Counted from the stretch's first letter, positions 35,490-49,996 are shown. The stretch is DNA of 64,000 nt from Rhizoctonia solani (GCF_016906535.1 NC_057372.1:2151501-2215500); one strand, 5' to 3'. The notes: generated by a model not told the origin, from the letters alone. A program made the numbers and translations.

Positions 35490-38400
35490 TCATGATGCTT
35501 GCGCAAACGCAATAGCTACGTTCTAAAACACCACATTTTCAGTATACTATCCTTCCCCGCGCATAAACTGAAACTCACCTCGGAATGGCTCAGAGACACC
35601 AACACCTTGGCCACCCCCTTTTCGTCAGCAGCCTTTTTCGCGTCTCCGTGGAGCGTGACGCAAGGCACACCGTTCCCGTCGGGCAGAATCTCGATATCAG
35701 ACATCGCAGCGCCCGCGCCCTTGGACTTGACACCTAGCGCCTTGAACACGGCCTCTTTGCCTGCCCACCGAGCCGCAAACGAGGCTTCGGGATGGGGCTG
35801 CGCACGACAATAGGTAATCTCCGACTCGGTAAAGTTGCGCTTGACAAAGTTCGCATTGTGCGACGGCACGGCCGAAATCAGTTCTGTCCTCGAGCCCATG
35901 AGCACCACCCCCATCGAGCACATAGTAAAAAACCCACCTTGGTCGACGCCCACGCCCTTGAAATCGCCCTGGACACCCTTGAGCGCACTGACCAACACGT
36001 CCCGGTTCTCCTCGGCCACCCGAGGCGACCTGTCCAGCTTTTTCGCAAACGAAAACTCGCCGGCCTTGTCGAGCGACGTGCGCGCCAGCGGGTTGAGCAA
36101 CACCTCGGCCTCGAGCTCGGGCGCAAACGGCGGGTGCTCTTTGATCTTGACCAGGCTGTGCGTCGTCATCATCTCGCTCATCGCCTTGTAGCTCGCCATT
36201 GCGCGCGCGCGGTTGCGTTCCGTGTAGACTCTGTATTCCGATGTGCTCAGTGCGCCAAAGAGGTACCGCGGGTGGAGGACGAGGGCCGAGCCCCCGACTT
36301 GGCCAAAGCCAAAGGATGTCATCAGTCCGGCTTTGATGCCGTCCGTGTGGATTGACCTCGATGGGAAGACGAGGTAGTCGAATTCGCGCAGGGCTGGGTC
36401 GATGTTGCTGTCCAACTGTTAGTGGTCGACAAAAAATTCACAGACTGCACTTACTCGGCGTTGCGATTGCCAGGAATGATACCCGAGTTGACGCTCTGGC
36501 ACAGGCCGAGGAGCATCCATGCGGCGGCCGCGCCCTTGGGGTGACCAGTGAGATTCTTCTGAGCGATAACAGGAACAGCATTTCCGGGAGTTCGTGGATG
36601 GCAGTAAAGATGTCATTGTAGATATGAGGCTCGTTCAGATCCTGCCGCGCATATATAAGTAACTCAATCTCGACAAAAAAAGCGTCACAACTCACGTTGG
36701 CCTTGGTACTCGTGCCGTGAATCGAAATCACACCAATATCGTCGGCCGTCAATCCCCAAACGGCAAGAGCGCGGCGGAGAGGGGCGATACGCGGGTCAGA
36801 GCCCTCGAGCATTCCGTACGTGGCGAGTGCGTCTTTTTCCTGTCTAGCCGCCTCCCTCTCGACTTCTGCAACAAGTTCCGCTGCGTCCGGGTCGTCCCTC
36901 AGGTCCTCGAGTTCGTTCTCCATCCATTCAGAAATTTGCTTTCGCCGGAACGCGAGTTGGCGGACACGGTAGTCGACATCGAGAATCCGCAAGGGCTGCT
37001 TCGGGGTGATTTCACGGGCGACGGAGAGCACACCACGGCCAGGAGCAGGGATAGAGCGGCCAGCCTTGTCGCTAAAATACAGTTATGAGGTGGCAAAAGA
37101 AATACATAAAAAACGGCACTCACGTCGACGTCGAAGTGAAAGCGATAATGCCTTGGATTGCGCATCCCATTTCGATAGCGGTCTTGGCACTCATTAGCAC
37201 TTGCACACCGGCACCTTGCGATTCCATAAACTAGAAGATCGTCAGTACCCATAAGCCACTCCCCGAGCATGGACGCTTACCCCTGCGCGAGTGCTGGTGG
37301 TCGGGCGCGAGAATTCATTTGGTTCGCGGCCCATGGCAAACTCAGTGTCGGTGTTGCTCGTTGCCTTCATGTTGGCAAACTCGTACGAGCCTTCTTCGCT
37401 GAAATCGTCAAAGCCTCCCGCAATCATCACTTTAGCCTTGCCAGATAGAATGGTATCGCATGCGATCTCGAGAGATTGGACAGCAGTAGCGCTAGTAGAA
37501 AGCGTTAGGACGAGGTGGCATGTATGCATTTCTCACTTACCAAGCGCCGACTGGAATCTTGATAGGCCCGCTAGACGAAAGCAAGAGCAAGTTGACCCAT
37601 CCGGCGACAGTGTTGATGAAACTACAAACGAGATAATCAACATTTGCTGGCGCATACAAATACCAAGTGGCGTGGACTCACGTTTCTTGAAGAATGTCCT
37701 TTTGCACGTCCTTTTCTTCACGTCGATCCTTGAACATGGCAGCTAAACTCTGCATTCCACCCATTCCACTACCCAAGCTAGAGCCGACTTCAGACGGGTG
37801 GACATGCTTGTAGAGTTCGTATGGGTCAGTAACACCAGACATGATGAGTGCTTCGGCGGCGCAGACGAGAGCCCAGAGCGCGGTGCGATCGGTTTGAGTA
37901 ATAATGTCCTGAGGAATTCCATAACGCCCTGCATCCCATCCGGTAGGTATCTGTCCAGCAACCAGACGGTCGAAACGGAATGCTTTGGGAACGAGGACAC
38001 GGGCGCCCTTCTTGAGTTTAACAAAGTATTCACCCGATTCTTGGGCCCAGATATCAACCTTCTCCCCATGCTCGAGCTTGAACTTGCGTGCCTCGGCTTC
38101 AGATACTTCGAGTGGCTCGAGGTCGTGATTGAGCTCGATCTCCTGGTGGAACACTTTCTTCTTGGGATCGTACCCCTTGAAAAGCTCAGGCTCTGTCGGG
38201 AAAGGTCAGATACGTGCAAGAGCAGCCAAGATAGTCAGCTTACCGATGAGACGAATGCCAGTGTGCTCGAGGATTTCCTTTTCGTACTTGCCACGGACAT
38301 CCTTATCATCGACTGGATCCCCACTCTTCGAGTCCACCCAACCAACGTAGAGGTTGCCGTTCTTCAGGCGGCCGTCAAAGTGCTTAATGTAGCCCATCAT

Positions 38401-41400
38401 CCATGCCATCTCTATGCAGCCTTCAATCGTGAATTGGCCACGAGCTTCCATCTCCCAGCGAGTACGAGAGCTACCCCAAGGTCCAACCTCGGCAAATCCG
38501 GTCACGACAATGACCTTTTCGAGGTCCACCAAGCCTTGCAGCTTGCTTAGCTGCTCGAGAGCCTCGGGTGCCTCGAGTTCGGGGAAGTTGTATCTATGAT
38601 TGGCACGGGGGGTAACGGTGACGGTCTGGAGAGCCCGCTCTGCTTCGCTTCCATTGACAACCTTGAAGTCGGCAGAATTGTCGCGGGCGATGGCGCGGCG
38701 AAGGTCACTCTGGTGGTTGATCTCGAGCCTGATCTTGGTCGTGATTTCAGCGAGGTCAGCAAGGCGATCCATACCACCGTTGAGGTCTGCCCAAATAGGT
38801 TCGACTTGAGTAATGCTGAAGAGAAGAGGGTGCATGAGACCAAGGATGTTGAAAGCCATCTCGTTGGCTGAGAATGTGCGGACTCCATAGGATTCAACTT
38901 GCTGTGCAACCATATTCGTGGCACCCATGAGACCAGTACCGCGGGTCCATCTATAAAATACAACATTATTTTTCGTTCAATAATAGCAGTGATAAACATA
39001 CCCAATGACAGCACCGGCTAGACAGAGGTACTCGCCCCAGGATTCCGAATTCCACCGTTGGAACAACGTCTCGAGAGAGATCTTGGACTCCGAGTACAAG
39101 CCATCGTTACCGAAAAGACCATGGTTGGGAGAAAGAGGAAGAATAACTTGAGTTGGACGAGTAACGATGCGCCGGGAAGCTTTCTTGTTCTTGACAGCAC
39201 CAAGGAGGCGGAGCAGGTTTACCAACATGACACGATGTGCGAGCTCAGAGCGGTCATCAATTCCGTCGATTTCGCGACCGTTCTCGGGAATAGCAGCGAA
39301 AGGAAGAATATAATCGAGATCCATGCCCAGATTAGAGTAGACATAATCGACGAGTGCCTCGACATCTTGCTTGGAACCTTGGTTGAAGGGGACGACAGTC
39401 AGAGAGGAGTCACGGCTACCGCATTGGTGGTAAATTCCCTGGTAGTATTCGACGGATGCACGGCTATAGCGGGAAGTAGTAACAACAACCCGGGCGCCTC
39501 CTTGAAGAAGACCCTTCAGAATTTCGACGCCGATGGAGCCTTTTCCGACACCAGTGAGAAGTGCGTTCTTATCCTTGAATGAAGTACCAGAAGTCGCAAT
39601 TTCGTGAAGGACATCGAGATATACACCTGTCAGATTATTGCTATACTCCCAGTTTCCGCCAACTTTACGCTTGAGATGGAGGAGGGGAATCTTGTCATCT
39701 GAGAGCGAGGTAACTTGCGACACCTGAGGACGAAGGAACTGAGAAGATGCGCGGCGTGTCCTGGCGGTTGGGCGGGAAGGTTTCGACTCGGGGCCCTTTC
39801 GGAGGGATCGAACAACACCGTCGTAGAGAGACTTGATACGGCTCTTTTGCTCCTGACTGATCTCCGGTTGAGATTTAACGACGTTCCAGAGTTTGACAAC
39901 ATCATCGTGAACTTTCTGGATGTTGACATTTCCAGGAATGTTATCACCACTGGCCATTTCTTCAACATAAGCCTCGAGTTTTCGTACACCTTCTCGAACA
40001 ACTTCCGAGTAAATGATATCACCCTTTTGATTGACTTCTGTCTTGGGGGCGGTAGGGAACGTAACTACACAAATAATTAATGTTACAGGCACCTATTTGG
40101 AAATTTAAATGACTTACCATCGCGGTACAAGGGTGGCTGCCCAAGAACTTCACGGCAGTTGTCGATTAGTTGCTGTCCAAATTGCTTGGCAAGTGCGTAG
40201 GTCTCCCTTTCTCCGGATGGCAATTGTCGATATAATACTGCATATAACTGAGGAGAGTAGGATCGGCACGGTTCATGATGGCGATGCAGCGAGAGGTGAT
40301 TTCACGATCGACCGTGGTGAGGCGACCAAAGATTATGTCGTACCACATTAAGAGCGCATCTTGTCGCACCCAATTCCACGACGAATTGAAATGGCGGGCC
40401 TTGAGAGGCTCGAAGATGGGCTGGATACCTTGGATATATGCATCTCCATGCTCCTTTGCAATGTCATCGAGTTTGGCTTGCAGGGTGGCAGCATTTTGCT
40501 TCTCTTCGTCGTAAGCGCGGGCACCAGATCGAGAATCGCGCTTGAGATAGCGCATGTAGAGCTCGACATGTTGAGATGCAAAGAGTTGTTGCTCGGCTTG
40601 GAACTTGAGGAATTCTTCGGAATTCATGACAGCCCCACCCCCAACGGCACCACCTCCACCGCCGCCTCCAGACGACAAAGTAATGCTTGCTTGTTGGCAT
40701 ACTCCCTAGCTACCGAATCGAGCCAGGACTTAGCCTCAGCCTCAGACCCCAGACGCTTAGCCGGTTCCATAGTCACACCCAGCAAGAGAGCGGCGTCGGA
40801 GCGAGCAGGACCAAGACCCCATGTTTTGTTAAGGTGGGCCTTTGCAGTAGTAATGTTGAAGCCACCGGGCATCTTTCCGCCAATCATACGAGATACTAAA
40901 CCATTCGTGTGTTTCCCAAGAGCACCAGTATACCCCACACTCAAGGCTGCTCCGAGTCGTCAAGAGGAAGCTCCTCCCCCTTTTCTGGTGGGACGAAAAT
41001 TCGAGCTGAAGATCTCCCAATATTTCGTTCTGGAGAGTTGATTTGCCCCCGACTAAATCTTTGATCGCTTTGCTGATAGGCACTTCGTCGACTTTCTTCT
41101 TGAGCTTCTGCGCAATGATGACACGGAGGGTATCAACCGCCTTGAGAGGCTCGTCAGGAATAGCAGCGGCTCCACCGGCGGGAGCGACAGGAGTGACAAC
41201 AACAGGTGCTGCAACAGGAGTAGGAGTGGCCGCAGCTGGGGCGGGAGTCTCGACGACCGTTTGAGTGGGGGCATCGACGACTTCATCCTCGAATTGATAG
41301 TATATTTCCTTGGGGTTCTTGGCATGGCAAAGGATCTGGCGGACACGGCTAACAGACCCATCTGCGGCTTCGTACTTGGCCTTGAGAGTACGAGTGGCCA

Positions 41401-44400
41401 TTCCAGTGAGGGTGGGGCCGGGACCAAGTTCGATAAGACGCTCGAAGTTGTAGTAGGTGAATAGCAAGTCCTGAGTCTGAATCCATCGGACCGGAGACGC
41501 AAATTGGTACGCGAGAAGTTCGACTAGGATTGTGTATGCAAGTTTCTGTCGTTGCTCAGGAGAGCCCCAGTCGTCTCTGTCCCAATTGGATAATATCTTG
41601 TCGAGGCGAGGAGAAGAGGTCTGGTCGTAAATAATCTGTGCATACTCTTTGTGACTTCGAATGGCTTTGCGATGAGATTGGGAATGTATTTGCCGATGAG
41701 GAGGTCGGGGTTAAGATGAAGCGGATTAATTTTCTTTGAAAGATCTAAGGCGCAATTGAGCTTAAAGTCGTACAATTGGGTAAGTCACTCACATGCACGG
41801 AAAGGCATGACTCCGGCCCAAAGGTAGCGCGAGTGGAACGGCACATCGATACCGGGAAGAGGGATGGTCGCGAATCCTCGCTCAAGTTTGATATGGCCCT
41901 CGGCTTTCTGTTTCTCCTTGGCCTTCTCGAGGCAGCTCATGATTATGTCCTTCAGCATTTCTTTAACTTGCTCGATAGTGAATTGCTCGGTCAGCTGTAC
42001 TAATATTAGCAATAGAATAAAGCAAAAGGTAATGCAATATACCTGTTGAATGTCAATCTTCTTGATCTTGAGATAGTTGAGGACATTGGTGAGGGTTTCA
42101 AGCGCAAGAAGCTCTCCGGCGCAAACGTATTGTTGTCCCTGGATGGTGACTTAGCGATAGCATATCATATCTTTGGAGCACCCGTACCTCGACATTGAAA
42201 TTGACAATCTCCAACAACAAATTCGTCTCATGGGAAACACTGTCGACAACCTCACGGAGAGCAGCATCGCTGAAGCTCTTGCCAATGCGGCTAGGATTGA
42301 CAGCGCACATAGCATAATTGGAGCGATTGTGCTCGTCACGCTCGACTGCACGCTGCATGGTGATACCACGGTAGAAGACGACATCGACGAGAGCCGAGAT
42401 GGCAAGGACATCTGCGATAGATGCTAAAGCGGAGTACTCTCCAAGCGAGTGTCCGGCGAATGCGCAGTCCGTTTGCACGAGTCCTTTAGATTTCATATCT
42501 TCGAAGGCCGCCTTCTCAGTGACGACCAGGGCGATCTGTGCGAATTGAGTGGCAAACAGGAGACCGTTGGGGTGACTGAAAGTGTACTGGGGGGTTCGGA
42601 CGTTGATATCGGCGAAGAGGGGGAGAGTCTTGACATTGCCGTCCTTATCGGTAGTATCGTAGGACATGGACATGTAACGTTGGCGGATTGCTTGGCCCTT
42701 GATACCACCAAAGTGGATCGTCTTCTCTTTGGGGTTATTCTTGACAATGTCGACGATCGAGATCCCATAGACGGCGAGCAGATGAGCATCGGCAGCCTCC
42801 CAAACAGCGCGAGCGGCAGGTGAGTTGTTGTACAGCTCCATACCCATACCTGGTTCTTGGGAGCCTTGTCCAGTGAAGACGTAAACGGTAGGTACTTGGG
42901 CCACCTCGGCTGTACCGCTTAGTACGCGTTGACCACGCTGGTTGCTGGTCTCGACCTTAATTGCCAAGTTTCCGTCGCGCATTCCGTAGTGCGTAAGCTT
43001 AACGGCTAACTCATCGCCTGGGAGGACCATTCCAACAAAGGAAACGTCGTATCTGTAAAGTAGGGTTAGTACCATGCTGCTGTTCTTCATAGAGTAAGCT
43101 TACTGGAGGACTCGCTCCGGCTTGCCTTGTGCAACAACGTTTTCGACATACTTGCGGGTCGCAGCACTAGACCACATGCCATGAGTAATAGTGCCAGGAA
43201 GAACGGCATAGTCGGAGAAGTAGGGGTTGATGTGAATAGGATTGTAGTCGCCAGAGGTCTTAGAGTAGGGCTCGTTGGTAGCTGGAGCAATGAATGAAGA
43301 CGAAACAGCGGAAGATGTGAGACTATAGCCATTTCCTTCGAGCTTCTTGACATCGCCTTGGACTTCACCGTGCCGTGAAAGATAGGAAAGTACGAGGTTG
43401 CCGTGGGCATGGCCGGTGGAATATGATATGGTGGCTACCTTGACTAATTCCTTCAGTTGATTGCGGGTATATGCGCTTCCTCTACAGCTACGGAAGAATA
43501 GGTGGCCTTGGCCTTGTACTTATACTCGCTCTTCACCTTGAAGATCAAAGTGGTGCCTGGCTTGAGCGGCTCAGAATCGTTGTCCCACTCGAACCACTCC
43601 TTGGAGCTCAAAACACCGACATCGACAGCTGAATCGATCTTGACAACGTATTCCGGCTCCTCAACAATCTCGAACGTGTTTTGGTAGTCGGTAAATGTGC
43701 CACGGTAGAGGAACGATGATGATACTTCAATAACTGGCTTGCCTTCACGCAGCACGAACCCGGTAACCTTGACAGTCTTGCCGCTGTCGCTATTGATTAC
43801 GGACGCAATGCGAGCTTCAGCTTTGCAAACATCGCCGACCAACAGAGGTGTAGCGCCCTCGACCATCTTAAATCCGTTCGAAAGGTGAACAAGCTTCAAA
43901 AGGTCGCCATCAACAGCTTTGGGGAAGATCGAGCGCATGATAGCCTGCCAGCCAGTGACAATGGCGAAATCCATTGGGGCTTGTACGCGCTCATTACGAG
44001 CAGACTTGAATTGCTCCCCTTGGTTACCGACAACAGCACAGAATCGCTCAACGTCTTCCGCAGTAATAGTGACCTCAGGTCCGACGAACGTATCTCGGAT
44101 GTCGATCTCGGGAAGTGCTTCGTTATCGCCGAACCACAGCTTCCAGTAGAATTCCTTGATGCGCCAGTTGCGACCGTCGCTGACTTCATGGATAGGAGCG
44201 TAGCCCATACTGGGTTTGTAATCAAAGGCAAGTTGGAGAGGGATGCTCGAGCCGGTACGCTCTTCGAAGATAGTGAGAGAAATACGAGAAGAGGAAGGAT
44301 CAAATGTGAGTTCGAGGGCCTTGAAATTGGGGTCATGAACGCCATGGGATCGGGCAGCGCCGTTTACGATGATTTGGGAAGGCCGATCGTTCTTCAGTTG

Positions 44401-47400
44401 GATGGAAATAACCTGTCCCCGACGAGGAGCAAAGATACGCTTGAAAGGATTATCGATGTAAGATCCACCTTGTATAATATTGACGGAAGTAAGAGCGGCG
44501 CGAAGCCAGGAGACTTTGGGGCCTGCGAGCAATTCCATCCATGCGGACAGAGGAGGTAGAGACTGGCCTAGTGTAAGCTTTGCCCCGGATTCGGTTTCCT
44601 CAATCTTGATACCATACTTCTCAGCAACTCCAACTGGTTCTGAGGCGGGTGGCGCCCCAATGTAATCGATAGTGGGAACCTTGGATTCATCGCCGCCGTA
44701 GTACTTTTCGAGGAATTTGGAAACAAGGCCGGATGCGACACTGTCGAGCATATCTTGAATAGGTTCGTCCGCGACCTTAGCGTGCTTGACTGCAACAGGA
44801 CCCTGCAAAATGCATACACGCTGGGGATCCTGGTCAAAGACGGCCTCGATATCTTCTGCGGCCCAGAGAGAATCCTAAAGAGCTGCTTTAGCATACACCC
44901 TACTACCAAGTAGTTTGGCACTGACCTTCTTGAACCAGACCTCAAAGCTGGCGTCTAAAATGGGGATAAATGGTACTGGTTTCTGTCCGGGTCGTTGTGA
45001 GATGGCCAAGAAGTAGGCCTTGTCTTCGGCAGAAAGGAGTTGCTCGCTCGCCAAAGGATACGTGTTGAAGAATTCATCCAAGAATTTCTGAGGAACATCG
45101 AGCTCGGTAAAAGACTGCAATATGGATTCGGAACGGCGGACGTCTCCTCCTGCGAAGCGCTCTTCAACGCGACGGAGCCAGTCGCCCACAAGATTACGGA
45201 GCGAGCGATCAACCCAACGAGTCTGGTGCTCGACGTACATCAATCGAACCATGCGACGCACAACTTCCTCGTAAGTCATATCAGCAATATCTCCCGCAAC
45301 ACGGCCATCGCCCTTTTGCGCGAACCAGGGCTTCGCAAAGTCCTTGTTTAGCTTCTCGATAACCATGTCCTTGTTTTGCGCCAGCCAGGCAGCGCGCTTC
45401 TCCTTGGGTAGCTTGAAGACAGTATCGTCGAATTCCTTCCATAACTTGACACCACGAGTAGCGACCTTGTGAATTGGCTCGCCTAATTCGGATTGCACAG
45501 TGAGGATACCACCGGTTTCCTTAGCATATGTGCCCTCCCACTTGGAATCATCCACACCAGCCGCGGCGACGATCAAATCTTTGACGCTCTTGCTCGTGTG
45601 CGCCTCTTTGGCGACCATAACACGGCTCGCAAACAGTACACCGTCGAATGGCATAGGTTGTGCATCAAATTGAGCACTCCACTCTCCGCTCATGTAAGGC
45701 CAGACATCCTCGGCTCCACCAAACCCAGAACCAGCAACAAGAGCAATATTGGCCTGCTGTCTGATGGCACCGTAGGTCTGAAGGATGGGCTGGTGGAAGT
45801 CCTCGCACGAATGATGTCCTCCGGCCCGGCCGCCGGTCCACTGAAGGATAATGGGGAAGTTGGGGTGTCGGGAAGCAATGTTGACAACTTGACGGATGCC
45901 GTCGACGGACCCGGGCTTGAAAGAGACATGTCGGATTCCTGCCGCACTGAGTGCGTCGATGATTTCCTTGGCCTTCTCGGTGCTCGGAATACCAGCAGCA
46001 ACACAGAAACCTTCAACTGGGAGGCCCTCGCGGCGCATTTCTTGCCAGAGAGGGAATTGGAAGCCAAATTGGCGCTGGTTGATGTATAGAGCATTGAGAG
46101 TAAGGCCAACACCAGCTGGAATTTGAGCCTGAATTTCGGCAACTTTGGCACGGAGCGCAGCGGCGTTATAATGTCCACCGCCAGCAAGTTCGACGTGGTA
46201 ACCAGCGCGGAGCACGGCAGAGACGAAGCCGGCCTTGACAGTAGTAGGAGTCATGCCCGCAACCATGATAGGGGTTTTCCAAGCAACCGAGAGAATGGGG
46301 TGTCGAGTTGGACTTTGCCATCGCTAATGTCACATAAAATATCAGAATGGGTTTTTGGTCAGAAGGATGTGTTTAGGCTCACCTAGTTTTGACAAGACCA
46401 GGAGTCCATTTCTTGGACCACCAGCTCTCGATCCTCACGTTGGTTGAATCGTAGACTTCGGCACCATTCTTACCCTTCTCGCCTACAATGACTACACGAA
46501 CACCACGACCATCCAGTCCACGGGCCGTCAAAGATCCGATACCACTCAACCCTCCGGGTCCAAAGTCAATGGCATGAGTTGCAGAATCTGGGAAGGCTGT
46601 GGCCTTTGTCCAATGAATATGGAGCGAGAAAACCTGTTCGCAGAGTGAGCGGGTAAGTGAAGTAGAAAGTTCCCTGAGGTCGGCGCCTAGGCACCAAAGA
46701 ATCAGCCCCTGACGCTCACGAGATAAGATCGAGTGCATACCAGTTTCGGTGTGATATACCGCGATTCCTAATTCCTTTACATCCCAGAGTTCCTCACCAA
46801 GGTCTGCTAAAACTTTTTCCGTGGCACCGTCAAGGTAATGTGAGTGGTATGGTACGCCAACAACCAAGAACCTGACGTTGAAGACAGCCTTGCGTTGCGA
46901 AAAGGGAACTTTACTCTGGTCGAGTCCGCTAGGAGCACGAACCTTACGCAGTGCGGTAACAAGGCCGTACAGCGCGCGAGGTGGCCCAGTAACGACAAAT
47001 GCACGCGATCCATTGTGAAGGGAGACCCCGAGCTGTGAGTTCTTTGGTAGATGTTTGTTTACCCCAGTAATATGTTTCTCGAGGGCGGCAAGAGGAAGGC
47101 CGGTCACGCTAAGCATGGGCGAAGGTACACCCTCACCTCCATCAACAGAATCCTTGACGATACTTGGCTCAACTGCGAGGACCGGGAAGGCCTCCTGCCC
47201 ACGAGCGCCGACCCACAATAGCCATCGGAGAGCCTTGGCAGAATTTTTGGAGAAAGATTCGAGGTCGGTGGAAGTAGCAGCGACGACTGCGGAAAGGATC
47301 CCTTGGGAGTGTCCAGTAGCACCCTTGAGGCGGTCTCGGAGCTCACCGGGTGTGAGTGCAGTGGCTGAGGCTACAACGAGATATTGTACGAGCTGAGTGA

Positions 47401-48298
47401 GCCCAATTACAGGGAGGGAAACGGGAACAGATGCGAGGTACTCGATGGAGGGACTGGGACAGAACCATCGAGCCATCCAAGGACGTCGAGGCCATGGATG
47501 TAATATGTGAGGTTCTTCTCATACGCCGAGTTCGCAAGGGGAACCAGAACGCTTTGGGTCATTTTCGAAATGTACTCGTAGACGTACGGCCTATAGATCT
47601 CATAGAGCGACCTGAGTTCGTCAAAATATACTTCATTGGTGCCCTGACCTCCAAAAAGCGCATAAATTTCGGCTTTGCCTAACACAGCTGCCTCGAAGAG
47701 TGCAGATCGGGGCTGGCGGGGGACATGTCTGGGATCGTGTACCTCAAGCGCATTGATGGCCAAAAAGTACGAGGTAAGAACCGATTTACGGACATCGGGG
47801 TCAAAAGTTGCAGCAATAGAGTGGATATCGCGTTCAGACAAGAACGTCGAAGTGAAATGGCCGGTAATAGCCTGCAAAACTTGGACGCGCGCGTGAGCCG
47901 ACTGCGAATCAGCGTTAATTTTAGCCGCAACGGATCCCAAAAAGGCGGCTGCGAGTTCGATCTGTGCTTCAAGTATTGCAGCTGAATTTGCTGTAGGTTC
48001 TTCTTCAGATTGTTCGGGTTGGGGCACATCACGGGGAGTATATTCGTGTTTGAATTCTTCGCGAAGTACTTCAGCAGCAATCCAGGTGCTGCCTGTAGCG
48101 GGAACTGGGAAGGAAATCTAGAAATATATGCGTAAGTATTGACACAGTACTCAAATGCCGCGCATGGGTGTAGGGGATGAAACAGCCCTAAAGTAGCCAA
48201 CGCAAACTGACCCTTTCCGTCCCCGCTTGAATGACAAGCGGTCTAGTGGATATAGTACCATCGGCGCCCGCAATGGGCTTGCCGTTGGGAACAGACAT
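35490..48298 (-). CDS. Single-chain type I fatty acid synthase (beta and alpha functions fused)
   Basis: One minus-strand gene of 12.8 kb encodes all fungal FAS activities in order. The acetyltransferase has [10 protein letters not shown]. The FMN enoyl reductase starts [13 protein letters not shown]. The MaoC-type dehydratase is followed by the malonyl/palmitoyl transferase ([22 protein letters not shown]). Then come ACP ([10 protein letters not shown] carries the phosphopantetheine Ser), ketoreductase ([15 protein letters not shown]), ketosynthase ([22 protein letters not shown]) and a C-terminal phosphopantetheinyl transferase ([13 protein letters not shown]). The last intron joins SLSHSE to [10 protein letters not shown] and a TGA at 35490, beyond the apparent read-through stop. 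The start [14 protein letters not shown] splices to ISFPVPATG. Fusion into one chain occurs in other basidiomycetes. Single-base losses near 47,452, 40,990, 40,955 and 40,690 break the frame and look like consensus errors. Product: C16/C18 acyl-CoA in the cytosol. Confidence 0.92.
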
Positions 48299-49127
48299 AC
48301 TAAAATCTAAAGTTCAGCGGAGGCAAGGCTGCTTGCAGGCGTAATTTTATGCGCTCAGGGAGTGATGCGCGACGATCTGCGCGTGCCATCAATATTAGTA
48401 TGTACTAATACAATGTAAAAGCTTACAGTGAATCGGCTCTGGTAGAGCAAACAAGGCCCTCGAGAGTCGCGACGTCTAGGAGAGGTCGAATGTGGAGCTT
48501 GGGCATTCATATTTCACTATATATCAGTTTTTACCCCAACGCTCTTTGGGGCGGACCCTGAAAACTCTCCCGACGCGTGTCCCCAGCACTTCATTCTCCA
48601 ACCGGCCTTACAAACCCAACAAATTATCTTATCGTACAACATTCCTCAACTCGGGCTTACATGCCCATCATAATTTAACATATATTTCCCCAACGCGTAG
48701 ACATAGCTTTATGCTGGGGGACTTGGGGTCCTACCGTTGGTGCCGCCGGGTCGAAGTTCTCCATCTCGCGCCTCGAGGAGCAGATCTTGTCGAGATGAAA
48801 TCGCCCCCTATGCTAATATACTTTGCCCACTGCCGCGGCATAAATTGCTCGCATATGGTCAAACTAATTATGGTTCCCACCGTGTCTTATTTTTACTATG
48901 CGGGTTGGCTCGGAGATCGCTAGATGGCGCGCCTCCCCAACGTATCCAGGGCCCCATCCGCCGGCTGGATATCAAATTTCTCCACAAATGCTACGTTACC
49001 AATGTAACACCGGCTGTTGGATTGGGGATGATCAATACGGCCTCGTGGCTGCCAGGCCGTCTAGCCACGCTTGATTTGTTCCGATTTACAAACTCGGCTT
49101 CCGCAACCAACTCTGGTGTTTACCCCA
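48299..49127. other. Divergent promoter region between FAS and the first VASt gene
   Basis: This 829-base region separates head-to-head genes. It contains a 143-codon plus-strand open frame (48492-48923) of unlikely composition and no domain, which I reject. No repeat was seen. The two genes could share control elements here. Confidence 0.45.
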
Positions 49128-49996
49128 ATGCGAATCATCTCACAAGTATCGTTACTGTTCTCGGCTCTAGGCTGTTTTGGTCTCACTGATACTTCCAAGC
49201 TATTTGGACAACATCCCTTGGCGTACACTTACGATGGGACAGCTCAGTACGATCCCAGGTCATGTGTCTGCGGCAATGATCCTCAGCATTATCCAAATAT
49301 CATTGCCGACGCAGTTTTACCTGCCCATCCAGGAACTATTTTCAACCTGATGTACTCCTATCATGACGAGATAAAAGACTTTTGGGCGCGGCAGGGAATG
49401 CATGGTAGGTTTTTGTCAAGTGTCTTCATGACCAACTACTTGATTATTTTCTGTACTAGACCTTCGCACAATTGGCTGGGTCCCTCAGGATCCAAGTTAT
49501 TCCAACTCTCGCCTCCGAACGCGAACGATGCTATTCTCCGTAGATATCCCCGAAGGGTTACAACTGAATCACAATGTCACACGAATCCAAGTTACCGACA
49601 CAATTACCCATTTAAGGGATTGTCCCTTCAGTTCATCCGTTTTGTCCACTATTTACGCACCCGATGTTGCTAGTGGGCATGCGTTTGCGGTCAAGACGCG
49701 TACATGCATTATTCCGCATGCAAAGTCGGAAGCGAGGTTATTCGTGACGGCAGTCTTAGTGTGGGGTGACGGGAGCGATTTTCAGCGTATGTTTACCTTA
49801 CCACCTGCCCCAGAGGTCCATACTCACCTTTCATAAAGGTCCAATAGGACAGGCCGCACTGGTCGGGTTGAGACAATACCATGACAATATTTTGTCTGTC
49901 ATGCGCGAGGAGATTTCTACAAACAAAGAGGTCTATGCTTCACTAGACGAGGCTGCGATTATTGAGTGTCGCAATAAATTTAAATATATCGGTTGA
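49128..49996 (+). CDS. VASt-domain (StART-like lipid-binding) protein with signal peptide, copy 1
   Basis: Three exons (49128-49404, 49460-49786, 49839-49996) join in phase to 253 residues. MRIISQVSLLFSALGCFGLT is a signal peptide. The rest resembles a VASt domain: ADAVLPAHPGTIFNLMYS, a Trp-Pro region, NSRLRTRT, TRIQVTDTITHL, then STIYAPDVASGHAFAVKTRT and RLFVTAVLVWGDG. VASt domains of yeast Lam proteins bind and move ergosterol, usually next to a GRAM domain and a C-terminal membrane helix. Here neither is present and the protein looks secreted. The next gene is a paralogue with the same intron positions. The VASt call is by pattern and needs a profile check. Confidence 0.65.

Noticed and set aside
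48492..48923. 143-codon plus-strand open frame in the FAS-VASt promoter region
   Set aside because: Composition is not protein-like, no domain or signal, and it overlaps the expected divergent promoter.
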